Shown here: piece by piece, positions 11,701 through 25,500 of the stretch
Position numbering within the stretch: the first letter of the stretch is position 1
Layout of the letters: each line of letters starts with the position of its first letter
The notes under the pieces: model-generated
The model's input: only the letters and a program-made list of their open reading frames with translations
The model's database searches: none
Told to the model about the DNA's origin: nothing
Assembly: GCA_004794655.1 (NCBI GenBank)
Contig: SMMW01000575.1
Span: forward strand, 13,591,001-13,655,000
Source: Marisa cornuarietis
Lineage: Eukaryota > Mollusca > Gastropoda > Architaenioglossa > Ampullariidae
DNA: 64,000 bases
Direction: 5' to 3'
Program-made: the position numbers and the translations under genes

Positions 11701-14700
11701 ATATTGTAAATGTCAGCCTGTCGTCAGGTGTTTTCCCATCTCTGTTCAAGAATGCGGTGGTGAGGCCACTTCTAAAGAAATCCACGCTTGATGTCAATGT
11801 GCTAAACAACTACCGCCCAGTCTCCAACTTGTCTTTTCTCTCTAAGATCATAGAGAAAATAGTTTTGACACAGCTCTGGGCCTATTTACAAGACCACCAT
11901 CTTCTTCCACAAGCTCAGTCGGCATATAGACCTTTCCACAGCACTGAGACCACTCTTATTAAAGTAACAACAGACATATTATCTGCTCTTGACAGTGGTG
12001 ATGTTTCTCCATTAACCCTACTGGACCTGTCTGCTGCATTTGACACTATAGACCACTCTCTGCTTCTTCACAGACTCCACACCCTCTACGGGATTTCTGG
12101 ACCTGCCCTCTCATGGTTCAACTCCTATCTCACTGATAGGACCCAGACTGTGGTAGTCGATGGTCAGACATCTCGCCCTGCTTCACTTTTCTGTGGCGTT
12201 CCCCAAGGCTCAGTACTTGGCCCAGTCCTGTTCATCCTGTATACTAAACCACTTTCATCTTGCATCCGGTCTCACCAGGTGTCTCATCAGTCCTATGCAG
12301 ATGACACGCAGCTTTACTGTTCTATTCCACTGGCTGAGTCTCACTCTGCTATTAGCTCTCTAGAAGCTTGTATTAGTGATGTCAAGGGCTGGATGGTGAA
12401 AAACAAGCTTAAACTAAATGATGATAAAACGGAAGCCCTCTTGTGCCATAGAAGAAGACATCAACCTTCACTAGTCAGTCTGCCCAATCACATCAAGGTG
12501 GGCGACAGCAACATCACCTTCACGTCATCCGTTAGGAATCTGGGATTTATTGTCACCGCAGACATGACCCTTGATCAACATGTTACAGCTGTCTGTCAGT
12601 CTGCCTACTATGAGCTCCGTAAGATCAGTGCCATCCGTCACTTTCTCTCTACACGTGCCACCAACACTCTTGTCTGTGCGTTTGTTCTTTCACGACTTGA
12701 CTACTGCAACTCCTTGCTGGCAGGCTGCCCCTCATCCCTCATTCAGAAACTCCAGAGAGTACAGAACTCCGCTGCACGTCTGGTACTTAGAGCAAGGAAA
12801 CGGGACCATGTCACACCTCTCCTTCGTTTTCTACACTGGCTACCCGTCCGTTCTCGCATCCAGTACAAACTGTCTGTGCTGTGTTTTAATTTCTTTGCTG
12901 GCTCCTGTCCTGACTATTTCTCTGAACTTCTCATCCCTTACTCTCCGGCCAGACAACTCCGCTCTTCCTCTGACAACCGTACTCTGACTGTTCCTGTCAC
13001 CAGAACAACAACATATGGTCACAGGACTTTTGGCTACTGTGCTGCAAAACAATGGAACTCTCTTCCTCTCCATATCCGCCACCTTCCTACAATTGAATCC
13101 TTCAAATCTGCACTGAAAACGCACCTCTTCCTTGAGCACTACTCCTAGTCCACAATGCTAGTCCTTACCCCCCCCTTCCCTCTTGCTACTTTACCCATCA
13201 CTATTTTTCTCTGTTCCTGTTACTTTATGCCTTTTGTTATCTGTTTTTGTCAGTACTGTCGTTTTCTTTCGTCCCCTGTGTTCTGTATCTACTTAGTCCA
13301 CGTCTCTTCCCCGTTTTAAGCGCTAAGAGCATACTCTCTACGAGTGTGAATATGCGCTATAAAAATCTTCACTATTATTATTATTATATGTGTTGTGTGT
13401 ATGTGTACGTGAGAGAGAGAAAGAGAGATGAAATGTCTATACCTCACACTGAGATAAAGAAAGGGAGAAATGGTAAAATTTTTTCTCGTGCAAGAAACCA
13501 GTACCAGCCACATTTGTTTGGTACTTTTCGGAAATTTTCTAAAAGCAAAAGCTCAGTTTGGCATGCGCCCTTTTATAAAAGCTGATAATCTTTTAAAACT
13601 AAAATAAATAAAATAGCATCTTTGTCGAAATGCTTACTCTTCTGTGATGTTGCTTGCGAAGCTTTTTTGTGATCAGCGCAGACATTCTTGTCTTCACTTC
13701 CGTTAAGCACTCACTCCAAGTCAGATTACATCAGGCCCGTCTAGTCAGAAAAATTACAGAGGACAGCCTTTCCATTCGTCTCGCCTTGTAACGTGTCGAC
13801 CGGAAATGATATTTGTACGTCCAGATTGACCGCCTCACGTGACCACAAACACACGCTCCCTGCTCAGATAAATGTCAGCTCTCTGGACAAGATTTGTGGC
13901 AAAGCACGAAGCTACTAAACTGACAAAATAACCAGCAATCTTGGCTGGACAGATCAGCAAAATCTATTAATGCCTGAGTTCCCCTGTCCTCACGCTAAAA
14001 AAAGCGAAGTTTTCAGCAGTATCTATTGGTCCCCTCGCTGAGCCTGGATTTCTTGCTACTGAAGTAATTCAGACAGGCAAATCTTCTGAGGTAAGAAAAA
14101 AAAAGCGGGGAGTCTCTATCTAAGCAGATTTTTCTGCTGATCTTCTATACATAATTTTTGATTTCAGACGGTCAATGAAGTCTGCCCAGCATTTTCGCCT
14201 ATTTTGTGCGGGCATCGATCTTGAGCGAAAAAAAGCAGTGCATTATTTGATTCTAGGTTAAGTATTCTTGCCAGACATACAGACGGAGAAGCAGACAGAC
14301 AAATAGGGAAAGCGGAGGCAGCCAGGCGGGCAGACAAACACGAAGGAACGCTTACTTAGTAACAGAGACCCCAGGAACTTGACTGTATTTATCCATTACA
14401 TTTTACTAAACACTTTTTTACCTAAAGGTATACGCTATAGAATACAATGCGTAAAAGCAATGAGTAATCCACAAGTGCAATGACAGATGATGGTGCAACG
14501 TTTCTCTCCTCCTCCCACCCACTAATTTCCTGAACATTGCTTTGTGCGCATGTCTTTTAATCTTGTGACACCCTTCCCTTTTTCTTAGTTTGCTTATTTT
14601 ATCATCAGATATTAAAGATTCATTATACAGAAAGTGCCATTGGTATTTGTCTAAAATACTGCGTAGAGATGTATGCCGTGAGTATTAGTAATTTTTAGTA

Positions 14701-16673
14701 GTTTGTTATGTGATTGTATTTCTGGAAAACTTTAGGTGTTTCTTATTTTATAATTTAACTTGTTTTAACTTGTACGAAATACTAGGTAATGTTTAACTGC
14801 CTCTTAACGAGTTTCGAAAGAACTGTCGTACAGAATTAAGTATAATTTTTCACAAATTCTTTGATAATTGAACATTTTTGACTGGAATTGCGAAGGGAAA
14901 GCATCTTAGTTTATTGTATTTTCGAATATACGCTTTGCTGCATCTACAGAGAGTCATAACACCGAGTATCTGATAACGGTTTTTGAAGACCCGGTCGATC
15001 AGCTCAATTTTTTTGGTTAATGTCTTCGAGGGACAATCCTATGGTTCAACCCAGCTCCGAAAATAGAGACACGATGTAATGATGGGTACGCTAAAAAGAG
15101 ATGATTGGCCATATTTTTGCCGGAAATCATCTCTAGGGCGCAGCTGTCCAATCACAGATGGCCATAAACAAGCGAGGACGTTCGACCATTTACAAGCCTA
15201 GTTCCAGAGCCCTTAGCTACCCCTCACCGATGCCTGCCAGATACACACTCCCGCACAGCATTCAAGCTGCGAGAGTAAAGAAGTTCCTTTGCTGGAAGGT
15301 GACAAAAGAACCCATTCCCAGCTCCAGAAAAGATCCAGGCTAGAGCATTTACAAAAGAAAGAGTTTCCTACAGAGACCAGGTCTTGAGGTTCAAGAAGTG
15401 TCGACGTGCTGGGCAGAGGGAAAAGTCCTTATTTCCCATCTCCACTTCGGTGACGGGCTAGTGTCTCTCGGGTGCGGGTAATTCTCGAACACATCCGGGG
15501 ATGTCAGTTATACATGCAATTCTCTTTTTATCTTCATCACACGTTCTTCCATCCAACCATCCATCTGCCCATCATTAGGTTCTTCCCTACTACATTTATC
15601 CTTTATTTCTTTTTATCCTTGGCTCTTTTTTATTATTTAGCTCGTTTTAATTGCTTGTTTGTTTCTCTCAAAACGCGCGGATAAATTTCTATGTGCACTC
15701 CATGTTGACAAATAGGAGGAAGCGAAACATAAGCAAGAGGCATTCAGGAAATTGTTTTGTCCCGTTCTTTTCTCATGAAGCAAATGAGGAGAGAAAGAAT
15801 GTTACTAGAAAAAAAGGAAAAAATGGAAATCGATCAGCGCATGGGTGTATGAAGGAACTAATCATCTATTTTTACTATCGAAACGTTGAGTTTGATTCTT
15901 TTTCTCGGACTGTTGCTTGAAGTAATAATCCATTTTCTTTGGTGCCCCAAGACGAATTTGCAGTTTAGACTTCAAATCCGACAAATCTGTTATGCTGTTT
16001 GTAATTTATGTGCACTCTTACTCTTTCTTCGTTGTCTCGTGCTAGCCAGCTCTTCAAGAGTCAAAAGTGAGCTCAGTTCATTAGGGTAGCAAGATTATAT
16101 GTTCGACCACAGACTCTTTATCGTCGTCACTCTTGATAATAACCTTGCAGACAATCAGGACCGCTGTCGCCTCCATCCTATGTGCTCGAATTTCCTGTCG
16201 CATATAAAGTTGAGGCACATTTAATTTCAAGGAGGAGCCGCAAATTCGCCGAAGCCCTATCCCTACGTGTTAAGCCCTCGATGTCAGGGATCCTTGCTTT
16301 AGTAGGCGGTCCAGATTCTCGGAGCACCCTAGGAGCGCGGACTTGACACGCGGGCGGTCAAAGGCTTCATTTTCCTGTCCATTGTCTGACCACCGGCACG
16401 TGGCGGCTGGCACGCGGCCTAAGGAGGTCGCGAGAAGATTGAGGTGCCAGCCCCTTTGTGCACCGGCCTCCAGTCTCCAGGGAGAAGCCTCGCGCTGAGG
16501 ATATTGGCTACCAGGGTTGTTAGGAGTATTTATGTTCTAATGTTCTTGAAAACTTAACACTGTTTTTTCTAACTTCTAATATGTTTGTTTTCGTTCACAA
16601 GTAAGTCATTCAATTAATAAATCGCTTGAAGATGAAAAAAGTTAAAACAGAACTTTTTGCGCGCGCGCGCGTG

Positions 16674-16771
<98 letters not shown>

Positions 16772-19700
16772 CATTAATTACTGCATGATTATCTCATGAT
16801 GAACAAGTTTATAGAATTGTCTCCTTTTACAGGCGAAGCGGTTTACGTGGACACCAACATGCTAATAAAGAGCATGGGGCCTATATCGGAGAACGATATG
16901 GTGAGTTCCGTATTATTTCTCGTGAACTCTTTTTTGTCCAGCAAAATAAAAGATGGGAAAAAATAAAATATTCTACTCAAGCGTTGAACGAATTGTCAGC
17001 CTGTAAAAAGCACCTACTATTTTATAAATACTGGCATATTTAATGTTTCAGACAGAGTATTCCACACGCAGGGTTGACTCTTAATCCATCAGTCGATCGT
17101 GTTCATTGAATCTCATTCTGAATGACTAAGCAAAGTGTGATTCGCTTTCCGTTTCGCATCTACGATCAAAGAAATCGACCTGATCGAGGCTTAGAATGAA
17201 ATTAACAAAACAAAGATTGTAACGAAAAACATGGATAAAATATTATCTTTGGTATAACAAGTTGTTAGTTAGCTCCTAAATATTTTAAAACAGTGCTACT
17301 ATTTTGTAAGGAATATTTATCCATACTCCATTTATTTTCCTGGCTTTATTCCCAGGCGAGGAGCATTGCAGCACAACTGGTGTCAAATCTCCCCCGGTAC
17401 CCTCACCTTCCCCCCCCCCTTTAATCGCTTGTTCCTCCCTCCCCTGTAGTCCACTTAACTATGCAACTGCAAGGCTAGTCACAAACCCGGTTCCTCAATA
17501 TCCTTTCAACGATTCGCGCTAATGTTTAGCATTCATGTAGAAATATCGAACCCTGACTCCAGACAGTATACAGAGGAGGCACTACTAAAGGACCCTGCCT
17601 TATCTTCAGTCGGTGGCTGTCTGCGGAAAGTAGCGATCTGTTGGTAGAGACCGTTAGTAACAAGCAGACTAATATGTTATCAAGATCCCCCTCCTCTCTC
17701 CTATAAACCGATGGAGATAACTGCTTATAATATGTGTTATACAATACTAATGGAGCCAAAAATTCTTGTCATATAAATGTTACACAGTATTAGCGGGGTC
17801 AGATTCTTTTCATATAAATGTTATATAGTGCTAGTGGAGGTACAGATTCTTGTAATATACATAGTATAAAGTACAGAGAAGTGGAGTTGAATATTCTTGT
17901 CATTTAAACGTTATACAAGTAATTTAAGTACTAATGGACTTTCATATTCTGGTTTTATGAATACAGTACTAGTAGAGTCACAGATTCTTCCTCTGTCCAC
18001 TCTTCTCACCAAACGTGTACGTCCCCACTGACCAGGAGGTGAAACAAATCAAAGTGAACATGCAAGCATACATAACAGTAACATGCATGGATGTAGTCAT
18101 AAGGACGTAGATGCATGCACAAGTGCTTGAATGGTTGTTCTAGTCCACAAATCAGCAAGTTGCAACCATATTTAACGGAAATCCACGATTACTCTGTCAA
18201 ATAAGAGCAAACAACGAAAGATTAAATTCTTAGTTTTAACGGAAGTCTCTGGAGCTCTAGATTTAAAGACATCCAGTGCCGTTCCTTTTAGTGCATCATT
18301 ATGCAATATTCCCAATTGATGTAAAAAGTGTCGCCCCTTATCTGTGATTTTCTTCAAAAGATTAGGAAGTTAAATTTACCTTTGAATTTAGAGTCGCCAC
18401 AGGATGTGTGCAACTGCAGAAATCGGAGAGAAATCAAAACGCGATCACGGAAATGCTTACTTCTTCTGCTCCTGCAGTGCTGCACATTTCGTGTGCCAAG
18501 TCCTTCCATGTGCAGTTGCTGCTGCCTGCCTTGTCGTGTAATTCACGTGATAGGTGTCGTCAGTACGACACTGGTCCCTCGCCTCTCCTCTCTGCCATAA
18601 TTGACGACCATTTTATACTCTTTTCACAGCTGTAGACAACTCTTCCTGCTGTGTAAATATTGTGGAAGATTTAGTAAGAATTTTTTTCGACGGTTTACAC
18701 GAAAAGACATTTCTTCTGTTTCCAGTCTGTTCCACAGGCCCGCCATTGCCATCACTAGCTAGGAAAGCATGTGCCGCGCAGCTTGACATGATGGGTGCTT
18801 GTTCTCTTTTGTTTTAGTTTTTTTCCTTTAGATATGAGAAGCTTTAGCCACTTTTTAAGGTCATCTTGGTTTGGATGTGTATGTGTTTGAGAGAGAGAGA
18901 GAGAAAGAAAAAACATGATGAGCTGACTGGTTTCAAATGTGTGGCGTTGAACGTACTCACGAAAGTGCTAAACGCATTCTCGAGTGCCAACAAGCACACC
19001 AAAAAATGTCACACGTACACAAACGCGCGTCCGCATACACACAATCATACACACAAATATATAGCAGACATGCAGTCAATTTATGCCTCAAACACACATG
19101 TATGAACGCACACGTGCACGCATGCACATATATGCACACATGCAGGAACACCGTCACGTTAATATCCTCCACCGAGTTCGCAACCTGGAGGGGACACAGC
19201 CGAAGACTGTCATCATTGGAAATAGTAAACGTGCCAATCTGGCGTCCGCCCCTCCCGTGCAAATTGGCCTGTGCTGCCCCCTTCGGGGAGGATCATAGAC
19301 AAACAGACGAGAATCGATATGGCGAGAGACGTGATCTGGCTGCCCAATTCAGCAGCTCACCCCGCCTTTCTTTTCTAAACGTTTAGGTCCCGCTTAGCTT
19401 GATTGTGAATAAACGCTTCGTCTGCGAGGATGTTTTAGGGAGAACGGCAAGGCAAGCGTGCACAGTTTCATCTGGCTATATAGCCTCGGCACAGCTCTCG
19501 TGTCTGTCTCCTGTTCGCATGTCTGCCTTCTACCGCTTGCGACAAAAGCCGATCAGAGATAAACAGAAAAACAATGCTGACAGGCAAACAAACTGACTGA
19601 CCGACGCACTCGTGTGCTTGCTCCCCAGGTTTCATCAATCTTTTTCGGCCGCAAACATGTTACCGAAATGAAATAGGAAATTTGTGGTTGCTGAAGACGA

Positions 19701-22450
19701 AAGACACCAAAAATTAAGCACTCTTTGTGTTTATGGACACGAGGAAACAAGCTAAACTATATTCTCAATGTTTGTCTGAGGCATGCACATGTATTGATGT
19801 TTATCTGTGAATTGGGGGATGTTTAACCACAAATATGGGACAAATGAAAGAGTTTTGTAGAATCTAAATTGGAATTTTTGTGGTTTTCGTCATCGCAGAA
19901 ACGTAACTCAGAGAAAGTATTATATATATTTATATATTGCAGCAAGTAATTGAATATTTGATATTTTAAAAAGAGTTGGGGAGAGAAACGAATGGCTTTT
20001 AACGCGACATATCTAAGCGCGTCATATGGTAATCTAAACGGTGTCCTTGTAACACTGGCCTACATTTATGTCTACTAAACAGTCATACTCCATGCAAGTT
20101 TACTTCCGGCAAAGGTGGCGCGATGATCGCCTGCAGTTTTACCTCCCAAACGTCACACAGTTCACTCTTAGCAACCGCTTCATGAACCACATATGGAAGC
20201 CAACCACCTACTTTCTCAACGGGCGCCGATCCAAGCTGCACAACATCACGGTACCCAACCAGTTTCTGCGTCTTCATTCCAATGGTAACATCTACATGTC
20301 GAAAAGGTGAGCAGTGCCCTTATAAGGTAACTCCCATATTAATGCTCCTTTATTATCATTTCCCGTTAGCTTTAGCACAGTTTTAAACGGACTGCTTTTG
20401 TTAACATTCTGTAATCTTTTAATTAATTTTCAAGAACTCTAAATTTTTTTGAATTCTGAATACAAATTTGTATGTTAAATTAAGGTTTACGGGTTTACGG
20501 GGCGTTCAATTGGGCGTAGCTAGCGGTGACCTCTAGGTCATAGTCCACAGCACGATGTATCCGGTAAAATGTTTGGTGGAGTCGGGTGACAGTGGATGAG
20601 AGTATTGTGAGGTATGTCTGTTCCACCCTCCATCCAGATTCAGGGGTGAACTGTCAAAAACCGTGGAGTCTGTAAATCAGTAGCACAAATGCACCAGTTA
20701 AAGTGTTGTGCGAAGAGAGCGTTGATAATGGAGGTGGATTGTCCCCTTCCAGCCCTGTGAATCTAGAAGGGGAAGCGTACTGAAAGAGGTTCGGGGGGTG
20801 GACATCACGTGTCTTTTTGGAACCAATTAGAGCGCTAAACTATTGTTTGCATACCTGTCTCCCCTGTTACTGTCGGGTCTGCCTGTCTGAGACACGGATA
20901 TAGACATACATATTATAGACTGCAGCTGCGATTACGATTTATAAATCCTAACGGAACGACCTCTTTCGTGCCGCAAAGTAATGTGCCGCAACTCGTAAAA
21001 GCTCCTACAACTGAAGTGCATATTCAGCCGTCACACACATGTCTATCGCCATCTTGTCAGGGAATTCGCGTTCCTGTCTGGTCGTTTGAAGGGAGGGAAA
21101 GAGAGACACCCAATCGACCGCGCCTTCTGATCACGGGCGATGGTTGTTTTGTCCTGTGAAGAGAGGTTGTCACGCGCATGTCTCGCGCAGACGTTCTTGC
21201 CCTGACGTTCCTGCGAACATCGTCTCCGAAAGCACGCTGGCTTTTGGGAGGAAATTCTTATATATTTCCAAAGTAACCAACAGTGCTTTTTCGGAATACT
21301 TTTACGAAGAATGAAAATGTGTTTTGCTGAGATGTTGTCGTTGCTATCGTCGGTGTTATTTATCTGTACTAAGAGTAAAACTTTACCCAATTATTTTATC
21401 CTTCTGCTGTTTCTCCTCTTCTTACAACTATTACTAGCACACTGACGATGTCACTGACACCATGACTATGTCTGAGACGAATCCCATTATGTTCTGTCGT
21501 GCAAATAAACAAACGCAGTCACCATGCGCCAAAAACAAATCTACGGAAGCCATGAAAATCTACATCTTCGTTTCTTGTGATGGAGACACAGATACTCCCT
21601 GTTCCTGGTTTCTTCTGACAATGAACGCTGTCTGGTCTAAGCACGCAAATCGTCTTCGCTCTTTCATTACACGCGACAGGACACCTCGTCCTCAGGTGAA
21701 GCTCGCTGAACACGCAAAGGATTCTTTAACCTGAAATTATTAGGCTCCGTTATTCGATTTTCAGGAGGGAATCAAGATCCAGCCTAAACAAAGTGGATAG
21801 TTTGGAAGGCTACTGGGTAAAGGGACAACTCTGCAACAGTGTCCTCTTTGAGATGCATCTTCATACGTGTTTACTTGCACAAGAAGCGAAAATTTAGCAA
21901 GGCCGGGGGTACCACGATGGGAAGCTTATTTCTGCGAGCGGGTGAGAAGGGACAAAAATCGAAGTCGAGTACTCAGTGTAATGAAGGAAGCCCCCATGTA
22001 CGCTGAGGCGGCGACAGTTTTCATTCGTGGCTCTGCATACGAACCTGACGTAATCTGCCTGGTCCGGAAAGAGATTTCGTCAGTGTGTAATGAAACTTGC
22101 TACTTGGCATTCTCTTGCAAAATCGGGCTCGATACCAAATGAGGTTTGCTTCCAGCAGTGAGATCGACAGATTAGCGGAGAACGCCCTGATCGCTGGTAG
22201 ATGATAACACAGTGTAGATGTGGGTTTGAATGGTTTTGACAAACGTTGCCCTTCAATCAGCGTTTGGAAGGATTAGTGGCTTCGACAAGATGAAATAAAC
22301 AGCATGTTAGTTACAGCTTTATCAACAAAAACTCATAAAAATAATGACCAGAAAAGGGAGTAAATGAATGTTTAATCCAGAAAGTGGGAAGTTCATTAAG
22401 AATATTATTATTGAGCCTGGCTTTCAAATTAGTTGTCCTAAATGTTGTTG

Positions 22451-22532
<82 letters not shown>

Positions 22533-25500
22533 TACAGATTTAATGTTTCAGATAATGTGCATTCTTTGATCATCCGTTTATTTGGATCATGAGGACGTGA
22601 TGTTGCAGTAGAGTGAACTTGTAAGGTCCACAAATTAGGAAAATTGTTTAATAATCTTGGTCAGTTTACAGAATGTGCAGATATTTCTAATTCTTTCTCA
22701 TTCGCGGCGAGTAGCGCGACCTTTGACGTGGGCTGGTCAAATCCTGGGAGGACGGAAAATCTTCCCGCCTGCCACATGCCGAGTGTCGTAGAATGTCGCT
22801 CGGCGTGAGGCGGGCGTTAAATCTTTCCTTCTCACACAGGAAATGAGCAGGATAGCAAAGACAGCGGCACTTCTACGTCGAGAAGAAGGAAAATACGGAG
22901 AAGGAGGAAGTTCCTTCAAATCGATGAAGTGAATTTAACAGAAGAAAGGAACCCCAAGGCGCTGTGTAACGATTTAGAGATTAGAAACATGAGGACAGAG
23001 AGAGGGTGGCCTGCGCAAGCATGGGAATACGAAGGAACGGATTGTGATTTGCTGAAAAAAGGTTAAAGCAGAAAAGAACAGTGCGGGAACAAAGAAACTA
23101 TGCGAATTGGCAAAAGTGCGCAGCGAGAGAGTAAGGGTTTCTAAAGAAGAATAGTTTAATTAATCTATGAACTTTGGTAAAATATACGGAACTGAAACTG
23201 CTTGAGCCAAATAAAGATTATGGACAGAATTCATACAACGGGTGATCACAGAGGGCAACAATGTTACACACATGTGGAACATGAGTTATCTTCTTTCGTT
23301 CAGGCAATCTTGGCAGACGGCACAATTTGTATCAGCTGAATGAGACATGATTAAGAACATTTTCAAATGCATTGAATTCTGAGAATCAAGTCTAAATAAA
23401 GAACTGCTCTGGGATTGAGTTTGGTTGAGTCCCTCGCGCTGGTGGTAGAGGCTATGAGAATCTAGAGCAGACTTTATGGCTGGTCATGCACCCCAAACAA
23501 TCAAGCTTACACCATTTTTTGTTGCCAGAAAAGTTGGGGTGTAGGGCGTATAACGACTTTGTTCCATTTATTGTAGTTGTGTTTTGTGCCTGATGAAGGA
23601 AATCGTCTCCATGGACATGAAATCAAAGATGGTTGGGTGGGAAAACGCAGAAACAAAAGTAGGGTAAAAGGAATGTTGAAAAGGAGCAGAAAAAGAATGC
23701 GCAATAAACAAGGCTATGGTAAACGCCATTTAAAACGTAAAAGCAGATCAGTCGGCCGGCGGAGACAATCCTAATGAAGCAAGTGTATCGTGATAATTGA
23801 AACTGCTTTGTTTTCCGGGGATAAATAGCAAATTACTTTAAAACGTATGAAATTTTAGACCTGACTGCTTTTCAGATAATATGTATTGCGCTATTTTCAA
23901 GTAATTTTCTGATTTGCTAAGCAGAATTCAATTGAAGACATTCAAAAATAAAAATATTTTAATAGACGGTAGAGTAAGTAACTACTGTATTGTAAAACAG
24001 ATACGCAAGTTTGGAAGAATATGAAAAATTAGATCAATGAAATAATGTGAAAGAGCTCCGAGTTTTGAGTGCCACTAAAATTACCAGGAGGACCAATATT
24101 CTTGCCTGCAATAATCACGTAAGTCTTTTCAGAGCCAAGTGGCTAACGTTTGAGAATGGGAAGTCAATTTAGCCTATGATTTTGCACGCGAACATGATAA
24201 GACCCTTTTCGACTTTATTTCAAAATTTATGTTTTCATCCGTGGACAAACTTCGACCTGTAGCCGCTACGAGCGAATAACATGCTTGCTGTTCTCAAATG
24301 AAACACTCAGAAATAGAAATAACCCCTTGAGACCAAAACATAAAACTTCCTTCTGGTTAAATAAACTTTCTCGATCCCAAAATAAAAATTACAATATAAA
24401 GTTATTTTCAAGATGATAGCCATGTGTATGATTACGTAAAGAAATGTGAAAGAAGGTGTAGAAGTTGCACATTATTTATGAGATGATGAATGAATTTTAT
24501 AAAAACTGTATAAGATTTTTAGAGGTGTTAGGGTCAAAGGTTGACCCTTTCTTCTTTTTCTCCTTCATTCATATACTCTTCTTTTGCTGTTATTCACAAG
24601 TTCGAGTTCGTATTGACACGGTTCTATGAAACAAACAGGAGAAAAAACTGTTTCTCTTCGTGTGGGAATTTTTCTTGCTTTATGATAGAGCAAACTGCAT
24701 TTTCACAAGTTAATCACGTAAATGAACTCGAATGTCGTGAGAGCTTTCAAAAGCTGAAGAGAATGAGAAAAAAATGCTGTAATGAGATTGTATTGCCAAT
24801 GAAGATAATATAAAGATAACCGCAAATGCTACGATAATTTTGCTGTCACGAAAAGGAGTAAAGCCTATTTATGGTAAACAAAAACATGCACAAATTGTGT
24901 GTTGAGTGTATTTACTAATTCATGCGGTTCTTCGGGATAAACATAGTCATAACGCTGGTAAAGATTTAAGGAACCTAAGTGCAAACAATTTCATGGCGGG
25001 CTAGGATGAGGTTATTGTTGCTCGGAAAACGGATTTGCTCGACTGCACAGCTGACGAACACGTAATGACCAGAGGCCGAGAACAGGAGCGTAAAAATGTT
25101 TGAACGACAGCAGTGTGTATGAAAAAGGGTCTATTCACGCTTTCCCGGCAAATCGGGCTTCTTCGCCCGCAGAAGAAATTGTTTGCCTCGAGAACCCGGT
25201 GACGCGTAAAAAAATTTGATGCGCGCTGAAGCAGAAACTGGCTGCAGTTTGTTTAGTGTCTTTTGACCGGCACAGGGAATGACACATTGACACGTGGCAG
25301 GATTTGTGGCATGCCTTTCATTTTTGTCTCTAAACGGAAAGAGTAGTGTGTTTGGAGGTTAGTCAGGGCATGAGGAAATGAATCGATGGGTGAGCTTATT
25401 CCTCTTATGGCTTAGACTGGGCATGCTTTCTGCACAGATACATTTTAACCAGCCTCGTGTTCCTGAAATGAATACCTGAACGAACGCCTCTCTCTCTCTC

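Larger units (their letters stand above)
9690..13388 (+). mobile_element. Near full-length L2/CR1-like LINE, broken by two frameshifts
   Basis: A single-ORF non-LTR retrotransposon of about 3.7 kb. The apurinic endonuclease domain (about 10280-10960) shows [29 protein letters not shown] and [10 protein letters not shown]; the SDH motif comes after a frameshift. The reverse transcriptase (about 11640-12450) shows [36 protein letters not shown] and the catalytic YADDTQ, then the thumb and C-terminal region to 13148. Frame changes near 10850-10900 and 11430-11470 break the ORF, so this copy is not autonomous as it stands. The element ends in a TATAAAAATCTTCACTATTA-type tail with (TTA)n. It sits in the intron after channel exon A, same orientation. 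Confidence 0.93.

Noticed and set aside
22368..22633. Open frames with poly-Asp, poly-Met or poly-Ser
   Set aside because: They are three readings of the (GAT)n microsatellite on both strands.
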